Assembly (NCBI GenBank): GCA_002435715.1
Contig: DISD01000005.1
Coordinates: 26,014 to 90,013 of the forward strand
Direction of reading: 5' to 3'
Source: Rhodospirillaceae bacterium UBA6219
Lineage (GTDB): Bacteria > Pseudomonadota > Alphaproteobacteria > Rhodospirillales > Magnetospirillaceae
Length of the DNA stretch: 64,000 bases
In this document: positions 37,301 through 42,093 of the stretch, in pieces
Layout: each line of letters starts with the position of its first letter
Numbering within the stretch: the stretch's first letter is position 1
Notes under the pieces: model-generated
Seen by the model: only the letters and a program-made list of their open reading frames with translations
Database searches by the model: none
What the model was told of the DNA's origin: nothing
Position numbers and translations under genes: made by a program

Positions 37301-40300
37301 TCCTGGCTGGTGGCGATCAGCTTTTGCGGATGCGACATGACGCTGACACCGCCGGCCAAGGCCATGCGGGTCCGTCCGGCCCGCAGCATGTGCACGGCTT
37401 CGTGGATACAGGTGGACGAAGCCGAGCACATGGTGTCGAGGAAATAAGACGGGCCGGTGAAGCCATAGAAATAGGACACCATGTTGGGCACGGTGCCGGT
37501 ATAGCTGCCGCTGGCCAGGGACCCGCGCATCAACATGTTCTGAAAGCCGAACAGGTCGTATTCGTTGGTCATCGACCCCATGATGACGGCGACGTCGCCG
37601 CCCAGCTTGGTCTGCAGGGTTTCGCGCGAATAGCCGGCATCCTCGAAGGCGTCCACCGAGGCTTGCAGGAACAATCGCACTTCCGGCGCCATCAGTTCGG
37701 CTTCGTATTGCGAGATGCGGAAGTAACGCGGGTCGAAGGCGGCGATGTCGTCCAGGAAACAACCGGTCTTGACCACTGTTTTGCCCAGCACGTCGCGTTC
37801 CGGGTGCAACAGCGCCCGATGGTCCCAGCGATCGGCCGGATAGGGTTCGAAACCGTGCAGGCCCTTGGCCAGCATGTCCCAGAAGCTTTGCTGATCCTGG
37901 GCCTTGGACACTTTCAGTGACAGCCCGACAATGGCGATGTCGTGGTCGCCGCGCCCGGGCGCGGTGGGGGCGTGCGACACGCTGATGGTCGTGCGTTCGG
38001 GCTGGGCCGGGGCGGTGGCGGGGGCGTCCCCCAGATGACGGACTAGCGCGGCACCATGTTCGGCGGCCAGATGTTTGGCGATGCCGGCCAAGTCCACATA
38101 TTCGAAGAACAAGGTCTTGGACAGCGACCCCAGGGCTTCTTCCAAACGGCTGGTGGCCTCGACGATGGCGATGGAATCCAGGCCGTATTCGTCGAGCTTG
38201 CGGTTGACGCGGATGTTGCCGGGTTCCAGGTGCAGCACGTCGGCCAGGATGGCGCGGACGAAATCGCGGGTGCGGGCTTCCAGATCGGCGGGCGGCGCGG
38301 AAACAACCCCTGTGTCCTTTGGTTCCTCGGCGGGCGTCGATGCTTGGCCGAATTGCGCCAAGGTGTGGCGCAGCTTTTCCGGCGGGCCGTAAAGAACCGT
38401 GGTGCGGGTCGGACCGGGGGCGGCCAGCACGGCCTCTAATGCCGCCAGACCGGCGGAACTGGGCATGGGCTCGGTGCCGAAACGGCGGGTCAATGCCGCT
38501 TGGGTGGCTGCATCCACCCCCATGCCGCCCTCTGCCCATAACGGCCAGGCCAAAGACACGGTGGTACCGTGGCGTTTGCCCTGGGCGACCAGACCGGCGC
38601 GGTGCTGGGCATAGCCGTCCAGGAAGGCGTTGGCGGCGCCGTAAGCGGCCTGTCCGGCATTGCCGAAGACGGCGGCCACCGACGAACACAGCACCAGGAA
38701 ATCCAAGGCCACATCCTTGGTGGCGTGGTCCAGGGCCAGGGTGCCGGCCAGTTTGGGGGCGAAAACATCGGCTTCTTCTGCCGCCGCCCGGGTCAGGATA
38801 TAGCCGTCGTTCAGCACCCCGGCGGCATGGATCACGCCTTTCAGCCGGGGGATGGCGCCCACCAACGTGCTGACCGCGCGAAAATCGGTCAGGTCGCAGG
38901 CGGCATAGCGCACGCGGGGGCCCAGTTCCACCAGACGCGGGTCGTCATCGGCAATTTGGCTGCGTCCGCTCAGGATCACTTGGCCGGCGCCGTGCTGCAG
39001 CAGCCAGCGGGCGAAGATTTGCCCCAACCCGCCCAGGCCGCCGGTGATCCAATAGCTGGCCTCGCCGTCCAAGCTGGGCCGGGCCGTGGGCAGGGTGATT
39101 TCTTCCGGGCACCACGCCCATCGGCCGCCATCGGCATCGATCCGCACTTGCGGCCAGCCATCTTGTCGGACGCTTTCCGCCGCCACCAGCGCCGCCAGCC
39201 TGTCTGTGCTGGCGTGGCCGGCGACATGAACCAGCGCCGTGTCGCAACGCGGCTGTTCTTGGCGCAACGTCATCAGCACGGCGACCAGGGGCAAGGTCAG
39301 CGACGACGGCAGGGATTCGGCGGCCAGCACCAGGAAACAGCTGCGTGGGTGGTCGCGCAAGCGGTCGCGGATGGTGTCGTGGACGACGGCGTACCACTGG
39401 GCGGCGGTGGCCGCCATGTCGGCTTGCGGTTCGGGCAAATGAATGGCGCCCGGCATATCGGCATCCAGGCCGGCCAGGAACAGCACGGTGCCCCGGGGCT
39501 GGCCGGCTGCCGGCGATAGGGGCGATGGGCGCCAAGTGCCGCCGGCCAACAAGGCGGGCTGCTTCTGGGCTTCTTCGGCCATGACCCGCAGCGACAAATC
39601 GTGGAAGGCGACCCGGACATTGCCGTCCTTGTCGCACAATTCGATATCCAGGCGCCGCAAGCCTTGGGTTTCCGGGGCATTGGTGGGCCGGACCCGCGCC
39701 CACATCACCGGCTCGCACGGGCCGTACATCATCAGCCGGCGACAGGCGAAGGGAACGGCGGCCCCATTCGGGGCTTGGGAATCCAGGGCGACCCAGGCCT
39801 GGATGGCGGCATCCAGAATGATGGGATGCAGCTTCATGGCGGCCAGACCGGCCTGCAGGCGGCGGTTCAGCTTGATCTGGGCCAGGACGAAACCGTCACC
39901 GGCCTGAACCTGGGTCAACGCCTGAAAAGCCGGGCCATGGCGGACGCCGCTTTTCACCAGACGGGCATAGCATTCTTTCGGGTCCACCCGGTGGGGCGCG
40001 GCGGCGCGGCAGGCTTCCAGGTCCAGCGCCGCCGGCGCCGGCTCGGCCAGCGGGCGCAGGTTGCCCTGGGCGCGGGATTCGCCGTTTTGGCTTAGGGCAA
40101 AGGCGATGGTGCCGTCGGCTTGGCGGGTTAGGGTGGTGTCAACGATGGTGGCGCCGTCACCGCCCAGCACCGGGCGCGACCAGACCCAATCGGTGAAGGC
40201 CCATTGGTTGCCCTGAAGCGCGGCGCGGGCCATTTCCAGCGCCGCCATGCCGGGCAGAACCTGCTTGGCCCCCACATGGTGGTCGGCCCAAACCGGTTCG

Positions 40301-42093
40301 TCGCCGTGCAACGTGGTTTGCCAACGCAGGGCGTCGAAATCCGACTGATTACGGTGCAGCAGCGGGTGGGGCACCGCGCCGTCGTCCTTGGTCGGCACCG
40401 ACAGGTCCAGCCAATGGCGTTGCCGGTCAAAGGGATAAAGCGGGGCGTGGATGCGCCGCGCCGCCAAGGCCGGCCAAGCGATGTCGGCACCATCGACCCA
40501 GGCTTGCGCCAATCCGTCGGCGGTCAAGGCCGGGTGGTTCTCGCCCTTGGCCAGGGCGTCAAAGGCATCGCGCGCCTGTTCCCAGGTTTCGGCGCTGACC
40601 AATGCTCGGGTTTCAAAAGTCTGGCGCCCCACCTGCAGGGTATGGGCGAAATCGGCCAGGGTCACATCGGCCGGCGGCTGGGCGGCGTAGTCGCGCATCG
40701 CCGCCGCCAGGATTCGCAGCCGTTCGGGGTCGCGGGCCGATAGCGGCAACGCCATGATGCCCGACAGGGGGGCCGGCGTGGTCTGGGGCGGCGCCTCCTC
40801 GACCACCATATGGGCGTTGGAGCCGCCGAAACCGAACGAGGAAATACCGGCGCGGCGTGGATTGTCGGTGTCATGGGGCCACGGCGTCGCCTGGGCCTGG
40901 ATGCGGAAATCGCTGCCGTCCAGGTTGATCAGGCGGTTCATCTGCTGGAAGCCGACATTGGCCGGCAACTGACCCTGGCGCAATGCCGCCAGCACCTTGA
41001 CCAACCCGGCGATCCCGGCGGCGCCTTCCAGGTGGCCCATATTGGTCTTGACCGAACCGATGCCGATGGCGCCGGGACGCGGTGTCGTTCCGCCTTCGGC
41101 GTGCAGGCGGGCGAAGGCCTGTTTCAGCCCGGCGATTTCGATGGGGTCGCCCAGGGGGGTGCCGGGGCCGTGGGCCTCGATATAGGACACGGTTTCGGGG
41201 GCGATGCCGGCGCCTTGGAACACTTCGACGATCAGGTCTGCTTGGGCCTGCGGATTGGTCACCGTCAGCGAATTGGTGCGGCCGCCATGGTTGACGCCGA
41301 TGCCGCGGATCACCCCATGGATGGCATCGCCATCGGCCAGGGCTTGGTCCAACGGCTTCAACAGCACCATGGCACCGCCTTCGCCGCGCACATAGCCGTC
41401 GGCGGCCTCGTCGAAGGCCTTGGCGCGGCCGTCCTTGGACAGCATGCCGGCCTTGGCAAAGGCGACGAAATGGTTGGGCGACCAGATCAGGTTGACGCCG
41501 CCGGCCAGGGCCTGGGTGCATTGGCCAGCCCGCAGCGCCAGCACCGCGTCGTGCAGCGCGGTCAGCGATGCGGCGCAGGCGGTGTCGTTGGTGACGCTGG
41601 GGCCACGCAAGTCGAAGAAATGCGACACCCGGTTGGCGATGATGGAAAAGGCGATGCCGGTGGGGGTATAGGCGTCCACCGTCGCCAGATGCTTTTCCAG
41701 CAACTCGGCGTAATCCCAGTGGCAGACCCCCATGAACACGCCGGTCCGGCTGCCGGCCAGGTCGGAGGCGCGGTAGCCGGCATCCTCGATGGCGTGCCAG
41801 GCCATTTCCAGGGCGAAACGCTGCTGCGGGTCCATCCACGCCGCTTCGCGCGGGGAAATGGCGAAGAAATCCGCATCGAAACAATCGGCGTCGGCGACGA
41901 AGCCGCCCCAGATGCTGTTGGTCTTGTGGTCGCGGCTGGGATTACCGCGCAACGCTTCCTTGTCCCAGCGCTGTGCCGGCACTTCGCTGATCAAGGACCG
42001 TCCGGCCGCCAGATGATCCCACAATTGCCCCAGATTGTCGGCGCCGGGCAGACGCAGACCGATACCGATGATGGCGATGGGCGCCGGCGTCAT
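22822..42093 (-). CDS. PKS1: trans-AT polyketide synthase, glutarimide-type start (6423 aa)
   Basis: First synthase of the line. Domains (residues): module 1 KS-DH-KR-ACP 4-1348; module 2 KS-B-ACP 1383-2318; module 3 KS-KR-ACP 2349-3261; module 4 KS-MT-ACP 3285-4375; module 5 KS-ECH2-ACP-ACP 4388-5556; module 6 KS-DH-like 5593-6412. There is no AT and no loading module: the protein opens directly with a KS. I start it at ATG 42093 (MTPAPIAIIG), which overlaps the AT-ER stop as ATGA. The same frame stays open to 43632, but that part lies over the AT-ER gene and translates to Arg/Gly/Pro-rich shadow sequence. The stop overlaps the monooxygenase start by 4 bases. The order KS-DH-KR-ACP then KS-B-ACP, with a separate amidotransferase and ACP in the cluster, is the known arrangement for glutarimide polyketides. 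Confidence 0.96.
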   Translation of the reverse strand: MTPAPIAIIGIGLRLPGADNLGQLWDHLAAGRSLISEVPAQRWDKEALRGNPSRDHKTNSIWGGFVADADCFDADFFAISPREAAWMDPQQRFALEMAWHAIEDAGYRASDLAGSRTGVFMGVCHWDYAELLEKHLATVDAYTPTGIAFSIIANRVSHFFDLRGPSVTNDTACAASLTALHDAVLALRAGQCTQALAGGVNLIWSPNHFVAFAKAGMLSKDGRAKAFDEAADGYVRGEGGAMVLLKPLDQALADGDAIHGVIRGIGVNHGGRTNSLTVTNPQAQADLIVEVFQGAGIAPETVSYIEAHGPGTPLGDPIEIAGLKQAFARLHAEGGTTPRPGAIGIGSVKTNMGHLEGAAGIAGLVKVLAALRQGQLPANVGFQQMNRLINLDGSDFRIQAQATPWPHDTDNPRRAGISSFGFGGSNAHMVVEEAPPQTTPAPLSGIMALPLSARDPERLRILAAAMRDYAAQPPADVTLADFAHTLQVGRQTFETRALVSAETWEQARDAFDALAKGENHPALTADGLAQAWVDGADIAWPALAARRIHAPLYPFDRQRHWLDLSVPTKDDGAVPHPLLHRNQSDFDALRWQTTLHGDEPVWADHHVGAKQVLPGMAALEMARAALQGNQWAFTDWVWSRPVLGGDGATIVDTTLTRQADGTIAFALSQNGESRAQGNLRPLAEPAPAALDLEACRAAAPHRVDPKECYARLVKSGVRHGPAFQALTQVQAGDGFVLAQIKLNRRLQAGLAAMKLHPIILDAAIQAWVALDSQAPNGAAVPFACRRLMMYGPCEPVMWARVRPTNAPETQGLRRLDIELCDKDGNVRVAFHDLSLRVMAEEAQKQPALLAGGTWRPSPLSPAAGQPRGTVLFLAGLDADMPGAIHLPEPQADMAATAAQWYAVVHDTIRDRLRDHPRSCFLVLAAESLPSSLTLPLVAVLMTLRQEQPRCDTALVHVAGHASTDRLAALVAAESVRQDGWPQVRIDADGGRWAWCPEEITLPTARPSLDGEASYWITGGLGGLGQIFARWLLQHGAGQVILSGRSQIADDDPRLVELGPRVRYAACDLTDFRAVSTLVGAIPRLKGVIHAAGVLNDGYILTRAAAEEADVFAPKLAGTLALDHATKDVALDFLVLCSSVAAVFGNAGQAAYGAANAFLDGYAQHRAGLVAQGKRHGTTVSLAWPLWAEGGMGVDAATQAALTRRFGTEPMPSSAGLAALEAVLAAPGPTRTTVLYGPPEKLRHTLAQFGQASTPAEEPKDTGVVSAPPADLEARTRDFVRAILADVLHLEPGNIRVNRKLDEYGLDSIAIVEATSRLEEALGSLSKTLFFEYVDLAGIAKHLAAEHGAALVRHLGDAPATAPAQPERTTISVSHAPTAPGRGDHDIAIVGLSLKVSKAQDQQSFWDMLAKGLHGFEPYPADRWDHRALLHPERDVLGKTVVKTGCFLDDIAAFDPRYFRISQYEAELMAPEVRLFLQASVDAFEDAGYSRETLQTKLGGDVAVIMGSMTNEYDLFGFQNMLMRGSLASGSYTGTVPNMVSYFYGFTGPSYFLDTMCSASSTCIHEAVHMLRAGRTRMALAGGVSVMSHPQKLIATSQEHFTTKTAEVIRGYGLGADGTILGEGVGALVLKRLSDAERDGDHIYGVIRGTAISNAGIRNGFTVPNPHQQSAAITLALDDAGVTADTISYVEGHGSGTALGDPIEIKALTQAWRRHTDSVQTCPIGTVKSNVGHLLAASGLAGMVKVLMQMKHGMLAPSLHAETLNPNIAFEQTPFRVQRQLEPWVRSKDASGAELPRRAGITSIGAGGMNSHIVVEEYRAPPRAPAADDRPQVMVFSAMGENQLAEVIRRFHQHVLDHPEQSLADLAYTLQVGRNQLPCRLAFVATGRSRLMEILAAPIPQTGTHFIRSILDCDPLPAADPTDLEAVAAAWVSGGEVDWDALHAGCRPCRLSLPAYPFEKVRCWYPEWPDAPSVTHPLGSKLKLHPLVGENRSDLNGLRYATRIFLSELRDYTFKQDGQVRLLPLAAVEAPLALARIAGLDGPLTLCELQVSEPSSWADANELTAQVDTGSIRIAVDGAPWAETRLTTAGPAMPLPTGNGQTMAAATFYEKLRQRGFDFTPYLESVDHATRLPGGAIICTLVGDPPQQDRFKARQQIPAPALAAGFQALLTIASPGADRLIAVKRAGLTASLENIVQVVAAATPDGFGLWFVDGNGAVQASLHGVTMAAADSVTEPVATHVESDAPQVRLADELRQQVAELLKFPAQQVGLRDSFHDLGFDSITLARLAAQLSTVYGITLSPAVFFEAEHIEALAAHLISRHKIAARPITARPLAVPQKVDRISAPAARRDAIAVIGMAGRFPGANDIETLFAKLLDGADLTGPAPDERAFTQSWRGGFVQDVDRFDAALFRVSPTEAERMDPQQRLMLETAWRCLEDAGYDADEMPADTAVFVGASALDYAKVLRQAGIAADGYGATGNSLAMIANRVSYYFNWHGPSETIDTACSSSLVALLRGAESIRSGHCRAALVGGVNLALAEDGFDGPAQAGMLAPDGRCKTFGASADGYGRGEGVVAVLLKRLDHAEADGDRVLGLLIGGAENHGGRAGALTAPSVAAQAQLIETAMAGIDPATISYVEAHGTGTALGDPVEANGLRRAYEKLMGTAIVPQPFVALGSLKANIGHLEAAAGLAGLVKILAAMAHERLPASLHCQPANPHLELAGSPFRLLRTAEDWPAADTPRRAGLSSFGFGGANVHVVVEDYRAPTPPRRAKLPPRPFADTRFWIRGRHDVTLVFTPFWDEAPAVAAAKPRRLVIAAGVDVAAGFGAELVSAPVRVEDLAPRLLALLQQSLASDTHVQLVVPMGAAAAGLGAMIDTAALESSRISGQVIEVAPGIPPAELARLLAAEGGDSRVRFDGHHRLARRWRDLPHVAAAPWRPRGVFLITGAMGGLGRLLAHHIATTNPGATLVLTGSKPLDTERAAQVETIRALGAVAAYRQVDMADAQAVAALVQHVVEVHGRLDVVLHCAGTLRDGWLKGKSTNDLAAVMAPKSGGAEALIDACGDVQLDALVLFSSLAGAFGNAGQADYAAANGVLAALAEARGLPVVAIDWPLWAEGGMTIDDATAETLFQRMGQRPLTSQAGLDALGRILAAKIPHAAVLAGDESRIRDFFDVKPSVVSAPAKDMPGDETASLAAKLAQLFAQAGGFAPGTIHPDVALEEYGIDSLMITRLNSALGDVFQSLPKTLFFQYRTLAEVAAHLSASQGAACQKWLAPSPPTQGKASREESIAIIGIAGRYPGADSLDQFWDNLAQGRDSVGEVPPERWDLTDFYCPDRDRAVAERRSYAKWGAFLDGFADFDPLFFKISPRDAAAMDPQERLFLMCAWAATEDAGYSPTRLAGRNPVGVFVGITKTGFALHGPFASEGGAMVSPQTSFASTANRVSHALNLTGPSVAVDTMCSSSLTALHQACESLRSGQATMAVAGGVNLYLHPDTFVELSAARMLSAHGRCAAFGAGADGFVPGEGVGCVVLKTLSQALADGDRIHAVIRSSAVNHGGRTNGYTVPNPAAQRDLVRQALAQAGLSARDVTYIEAHGTGTELGDPIEVEGLTQAFETDTAERGFCALGSVKSNIGHLEAAAGIAGLTKLVLALRHGQLPPTLHAQSVNPNLRLTDSPFVLQRALGPWPDGPKIAGLSSFGAGGANAHLIVAEAPAQPAAAIDTSSPQAIVLSARDDQRLRDYAASLLSVVENTAADMVPCLRDKLAEILAVATTDIDPAEDFDTLGLDANQRRTLLRWVESQWPGGDAATLAHLSSISQLAAQLGGHAAPKLALADIAYTLQVGRESMEQRLALVASTTTQLADRLRRWLAGEQGAAHSGRAALPGTPDDSQAAQWWQSDLDRLVSAWVGGLRVDWTALPRPVRPAIVSLPTYPFERRRFWLPAKPDTSAAIIAAPRGDAVLAAAMAALDDAIAPVLAGILAEHPQPVPALQRWRDAALALVGDHIPAADPWATWNRLRDDQGQSAQMVLAETCLRALPDILSGRVQATQVMFPDGRLDMVEAVYKDNEIAARFSRTLAQAAASFVTTSPLPRLRILEIGAGTGGTSEKVFEALARSWDRVAEYCYTDLSRAFLIHAQRRYGPSVPSLTTALFDVEKDVAGQDVTIGGYDLVIAANVLHATADMGRTLAHVRALLAPGGLLLVNETAAATLFTHVTFGLLEGWWRFTDPQRRIPGTPSLSPDSWRSLIAETGLEWVAGSSPDECALGQQVLAARAPGQPAERSLPPTPQPVAGVTPALGDGASLGQKIMRCLGQTLNMAPTDIDRQRPFADYGLDSILGAELVHLLRRDLGARLEHTDLFDHKNAAELEAFLARQIPEAPALITRPTAVRGEQPIAIIGYAGRFARSANAEELWAHLAAGRDLVTPVQRFDVDGLYQDRAPGSYGRHGSFIDDVAAFDPVFFGISGLEARYMDPQQRLFLEESWKTLEHAGHAGPDIVGARVGVFAGCSSGDYHDLFGPDVPGQAFWGNTSSLVPARIAYYLDLKGPAVAVDTACSSSLVAVHLACRALWNEECDMALAGGVFVQCTPRFFRSANQANMLSPSGNCAAFGANADGIVPGEAVGAVLLRPLDQALADGDTIHAVIVASGTNQDGTTNGITAPSAQSQERLIRSVYQRFAVDPASIGLIEAHGTGTPLGDPIEHAALSRAFAGQPAGSVLLGSVKSNIGHATTAAGIASLIKVLLSLEHDRVPPTLHFNGGNAAIRFAETPFTVNTSPQPWPRRRAAISSFGFSGTNAHVVIDPPPALPTRVPVPGPFLFVIGGRNADLLRRQAEILATHLETHPDLAAADVAFTLMAGRRPSRHRLVVIATDTADLTARLRRWLAGDPNAVVGAGEITDQPAPLVADTDLQGLGRAFLTGADVAVERLFPQGGQRVPLPATLLATVRCWVETATPPSIPAPTPKAAALPFTLPAAAMLAGPFVPRPPAKISLTPVGNAPRIQRKVVDGVLHLDVAGHAQSISAELAAASADETIHAVAVSGSGFGPLPACDLPVVADASFSGADFTAADAPALAAQIAQAPRLALVELKRNMARPGRVPDLTLPQWDALWSEAASAPVWQGADTPLTLPHEDVEMRLFDDGVVLLRMVERVEKNCFTDALMDALVAAFDTIAALDQAKVVVLTGFDGYFACGGTRSGLQSLQQGTTSFTDRKIYSLPLACPLPVIAAMQGHAIGAGWSLGLFCDHAVFAAEGVYHSNYLWYGFTPGAGATLVFPARLGDALGREVLFTAREYRGRELAERHAGLDVHPATQVLDHALGLAHGLARQPRQTLLDLKAQAIRPLTECLETVFAEELAMHAKTFIGNKRVQERIEQMFPAAPVAPAPRPQATSPDLRRKVVDSLAEELMIESADIHDASGFLELGLDSILAVTWIRKLNTLLGTDLPATAVYAQPTIGALVAHLGGQAPTKPAPEPEPVPTPEPVTVSPPTELRRQVVNTLAQDLMIDSADIHDASGFLELGLDSILAVTWIRKLNALLATDLPATAIYAHPTVGALVAHLSGLRPAASEPAPVAPPPITPVVAPVTAAAPRRDRAARDTSDAVAIIGASGRFPRSRDLHAFWDNIRSGRDCIDEVPQSRWDVTRFYHPDPTHPGTASCKWMGVIDDIECFEPGFFNLTPREAELMDPQQRLFLEHAWQAFEDAGLDPSALAGSRCGVFVGAGPSGYGERITERNSYSLLGSSGSILAARIAHLLDLRGPCISLDTACSSSLVAIAEACNSLLVGDSDMVLAGGVCVMIGPKMFIDTSKVNMLSKDGRCFSFDGRANGFVPGEGAGVLLLKRLDDALRDADPIHAVIRGWGMNQDGRTNGITAPNPQAQTRLIRDVHQRFGIAPASIGMIECHGTGTPLGDPIEVEGLTDAFAGSGAKPASCALGSVKSNMGHMLAAAGVAGVMKAMLAVERDEVPPTIQFQSLNEHIRLDGTPFAVNTTLRAWSGGEPRRAGVSSFGFSGTNAHIVVESPPPASSGRHPGPWVLTLSARTPERLVEMAAALHRFVTDHPELDLGDVAHTLQIGRKAQTCRLAAVFAERDALLRILGEAAVGRVPPGAHQAKAGPSTANPFDDDDGRALIGKWLVSADVAKLDKVAALWAQGGTVDWRMGPVGRRLHLPGTIFARDRHWVEDSPENQIIAAHPLLDGSSGSASVTLLADDELALALHLPELARATAERIGGRPVRALAHLMWGALSPLGSRRLESVVEADEQGWLYRISAENRPLSPLHLGELAEMPDFPAALAPAQLRSGDDVSEAFNQTHPRAEGMVGVWRQGSRLTAELHHAPSAMLFDPLLLKSLWQLLDFHLGAENVPLAADMLAANGPVAGKLFLRIDTAPGARHPDLTVFDAQGQPRLIVDGIRTAPISALPEIHLDEVSQS
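25425..28930 (-). other. PKS1 module 5: KS-ECH2-ACP-ACP beta-branching module
   Basis: KS has DTACSSS, EAHGTGT and SNIGHAT. ECH2 (about 25975-26715) has GYFACGGTRSGLQS, FTDRKIYSLPL, MQGHAIGAG and YGFTPGAGA, typical of PksI-like methylglutaconyl decarboxylases. Both following ACPs carry GLDSILAVTW, the DSxxxxxW flag of beta-branching carriers. A further ~135 residues before ECH2 look faintly crotonase-like (finding). Confidence 0.87.
25430..25930 (-). repeat. Direct repeat encoding the tandem ACPs
   Basis: Two nearly identical carrier domains recur with a period of 291 bases (the same GTTCAGCTTGCGG begins at 25504 and 25795). Protein differences are few (for example NTLLGT versus NALLAT), pointing to recent duplication or gene conversion. 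The Ser codons lie in the matching GGAATC segments. Confidence 0.85.
28970..32240 (-). other. PKS1 module 4: KS-(inserted pseudo-ACP)-C-methyltransferase-ACP
   Basis: KS has DTMCSSS, EAHGTGT and SNIGHLE. MT domain (about 29320-30250) has the SAM motif ILEIGAGTGG, then EYCYTDLS, AANVLHAT and LLLVNE, the usual look of trans-AT C-methyltransferases. ACP has YGLDSIL. An ACP-like segment sits inside the post-KS linker (separate entry). Expected output: alpha-methyl beta-keto thioester. Confidence 0.83.
30610..30850 (-). other. ACP-like segment without the phosphopantetheine Ser, inserted in a KS linker
   Basis: About 80 residues run LRDKLAEILAV...DIDPAEDFDTLGLDANQRRTLL, which has the spacing of a carrier protein, but the Ser of GLDS is Ala (codon at about 30733-30735). 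The normal linker sequence resumes right after it (LALADIAYTLQVGRESM), so it looks like a clean insertion. Confidence 0.65.
32310..35045 (-). other. PKS1 module 3: KS-KR-ACP
   Basis: KS has DTACSSS, EAHGTGT and ANIGHLE and is followed by an unusually short linker. KR has ITGAMGGLGR, HCAGTLRD (Asp kept), FSSLA and ADYAAAN. ACP has YGIDSLM. Expected output: beta-hydroxy thioester. Confidence 0.86.
35140..37945 (-). other. PKS1 module 2: KS-branching (B) domain-ACP
   Basis: KS has DTMCSAS, EGHGSGT and SNVGHLL. Residues about 1981-2228 carry a double-hotdog-like domain that starts like a DH (HPLVGENRSDLNGLRY) but lacks HxxxGxxxxP. Position and look fit the B domain of rhizoxin and glutarimide synthases, which with its KS adds malonyl to the beta carbon. 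ACP has LGFDSIT. Confidence 0.75.
38050..42090 (-). other. PKS1 module 1: KS-DH-KR-ACP
   Basis: KS has DTACAAS, EAHGPGT (a Thr to Pro change after the catalytic His) and TNMGHLE. DH has DHHVGAKQVLPG, where the Gly of HxxxGxxxxP is displaced by one residue, and HPIILDAAIQ. KR has ITGGLGGLGQ, LND (Asp kept), CSSVA and AAYGAAN. ACP has YGLDSIA. It probably turns malonamyl plus malonyl into an enoyl intermediate. Confidence 0.85.
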
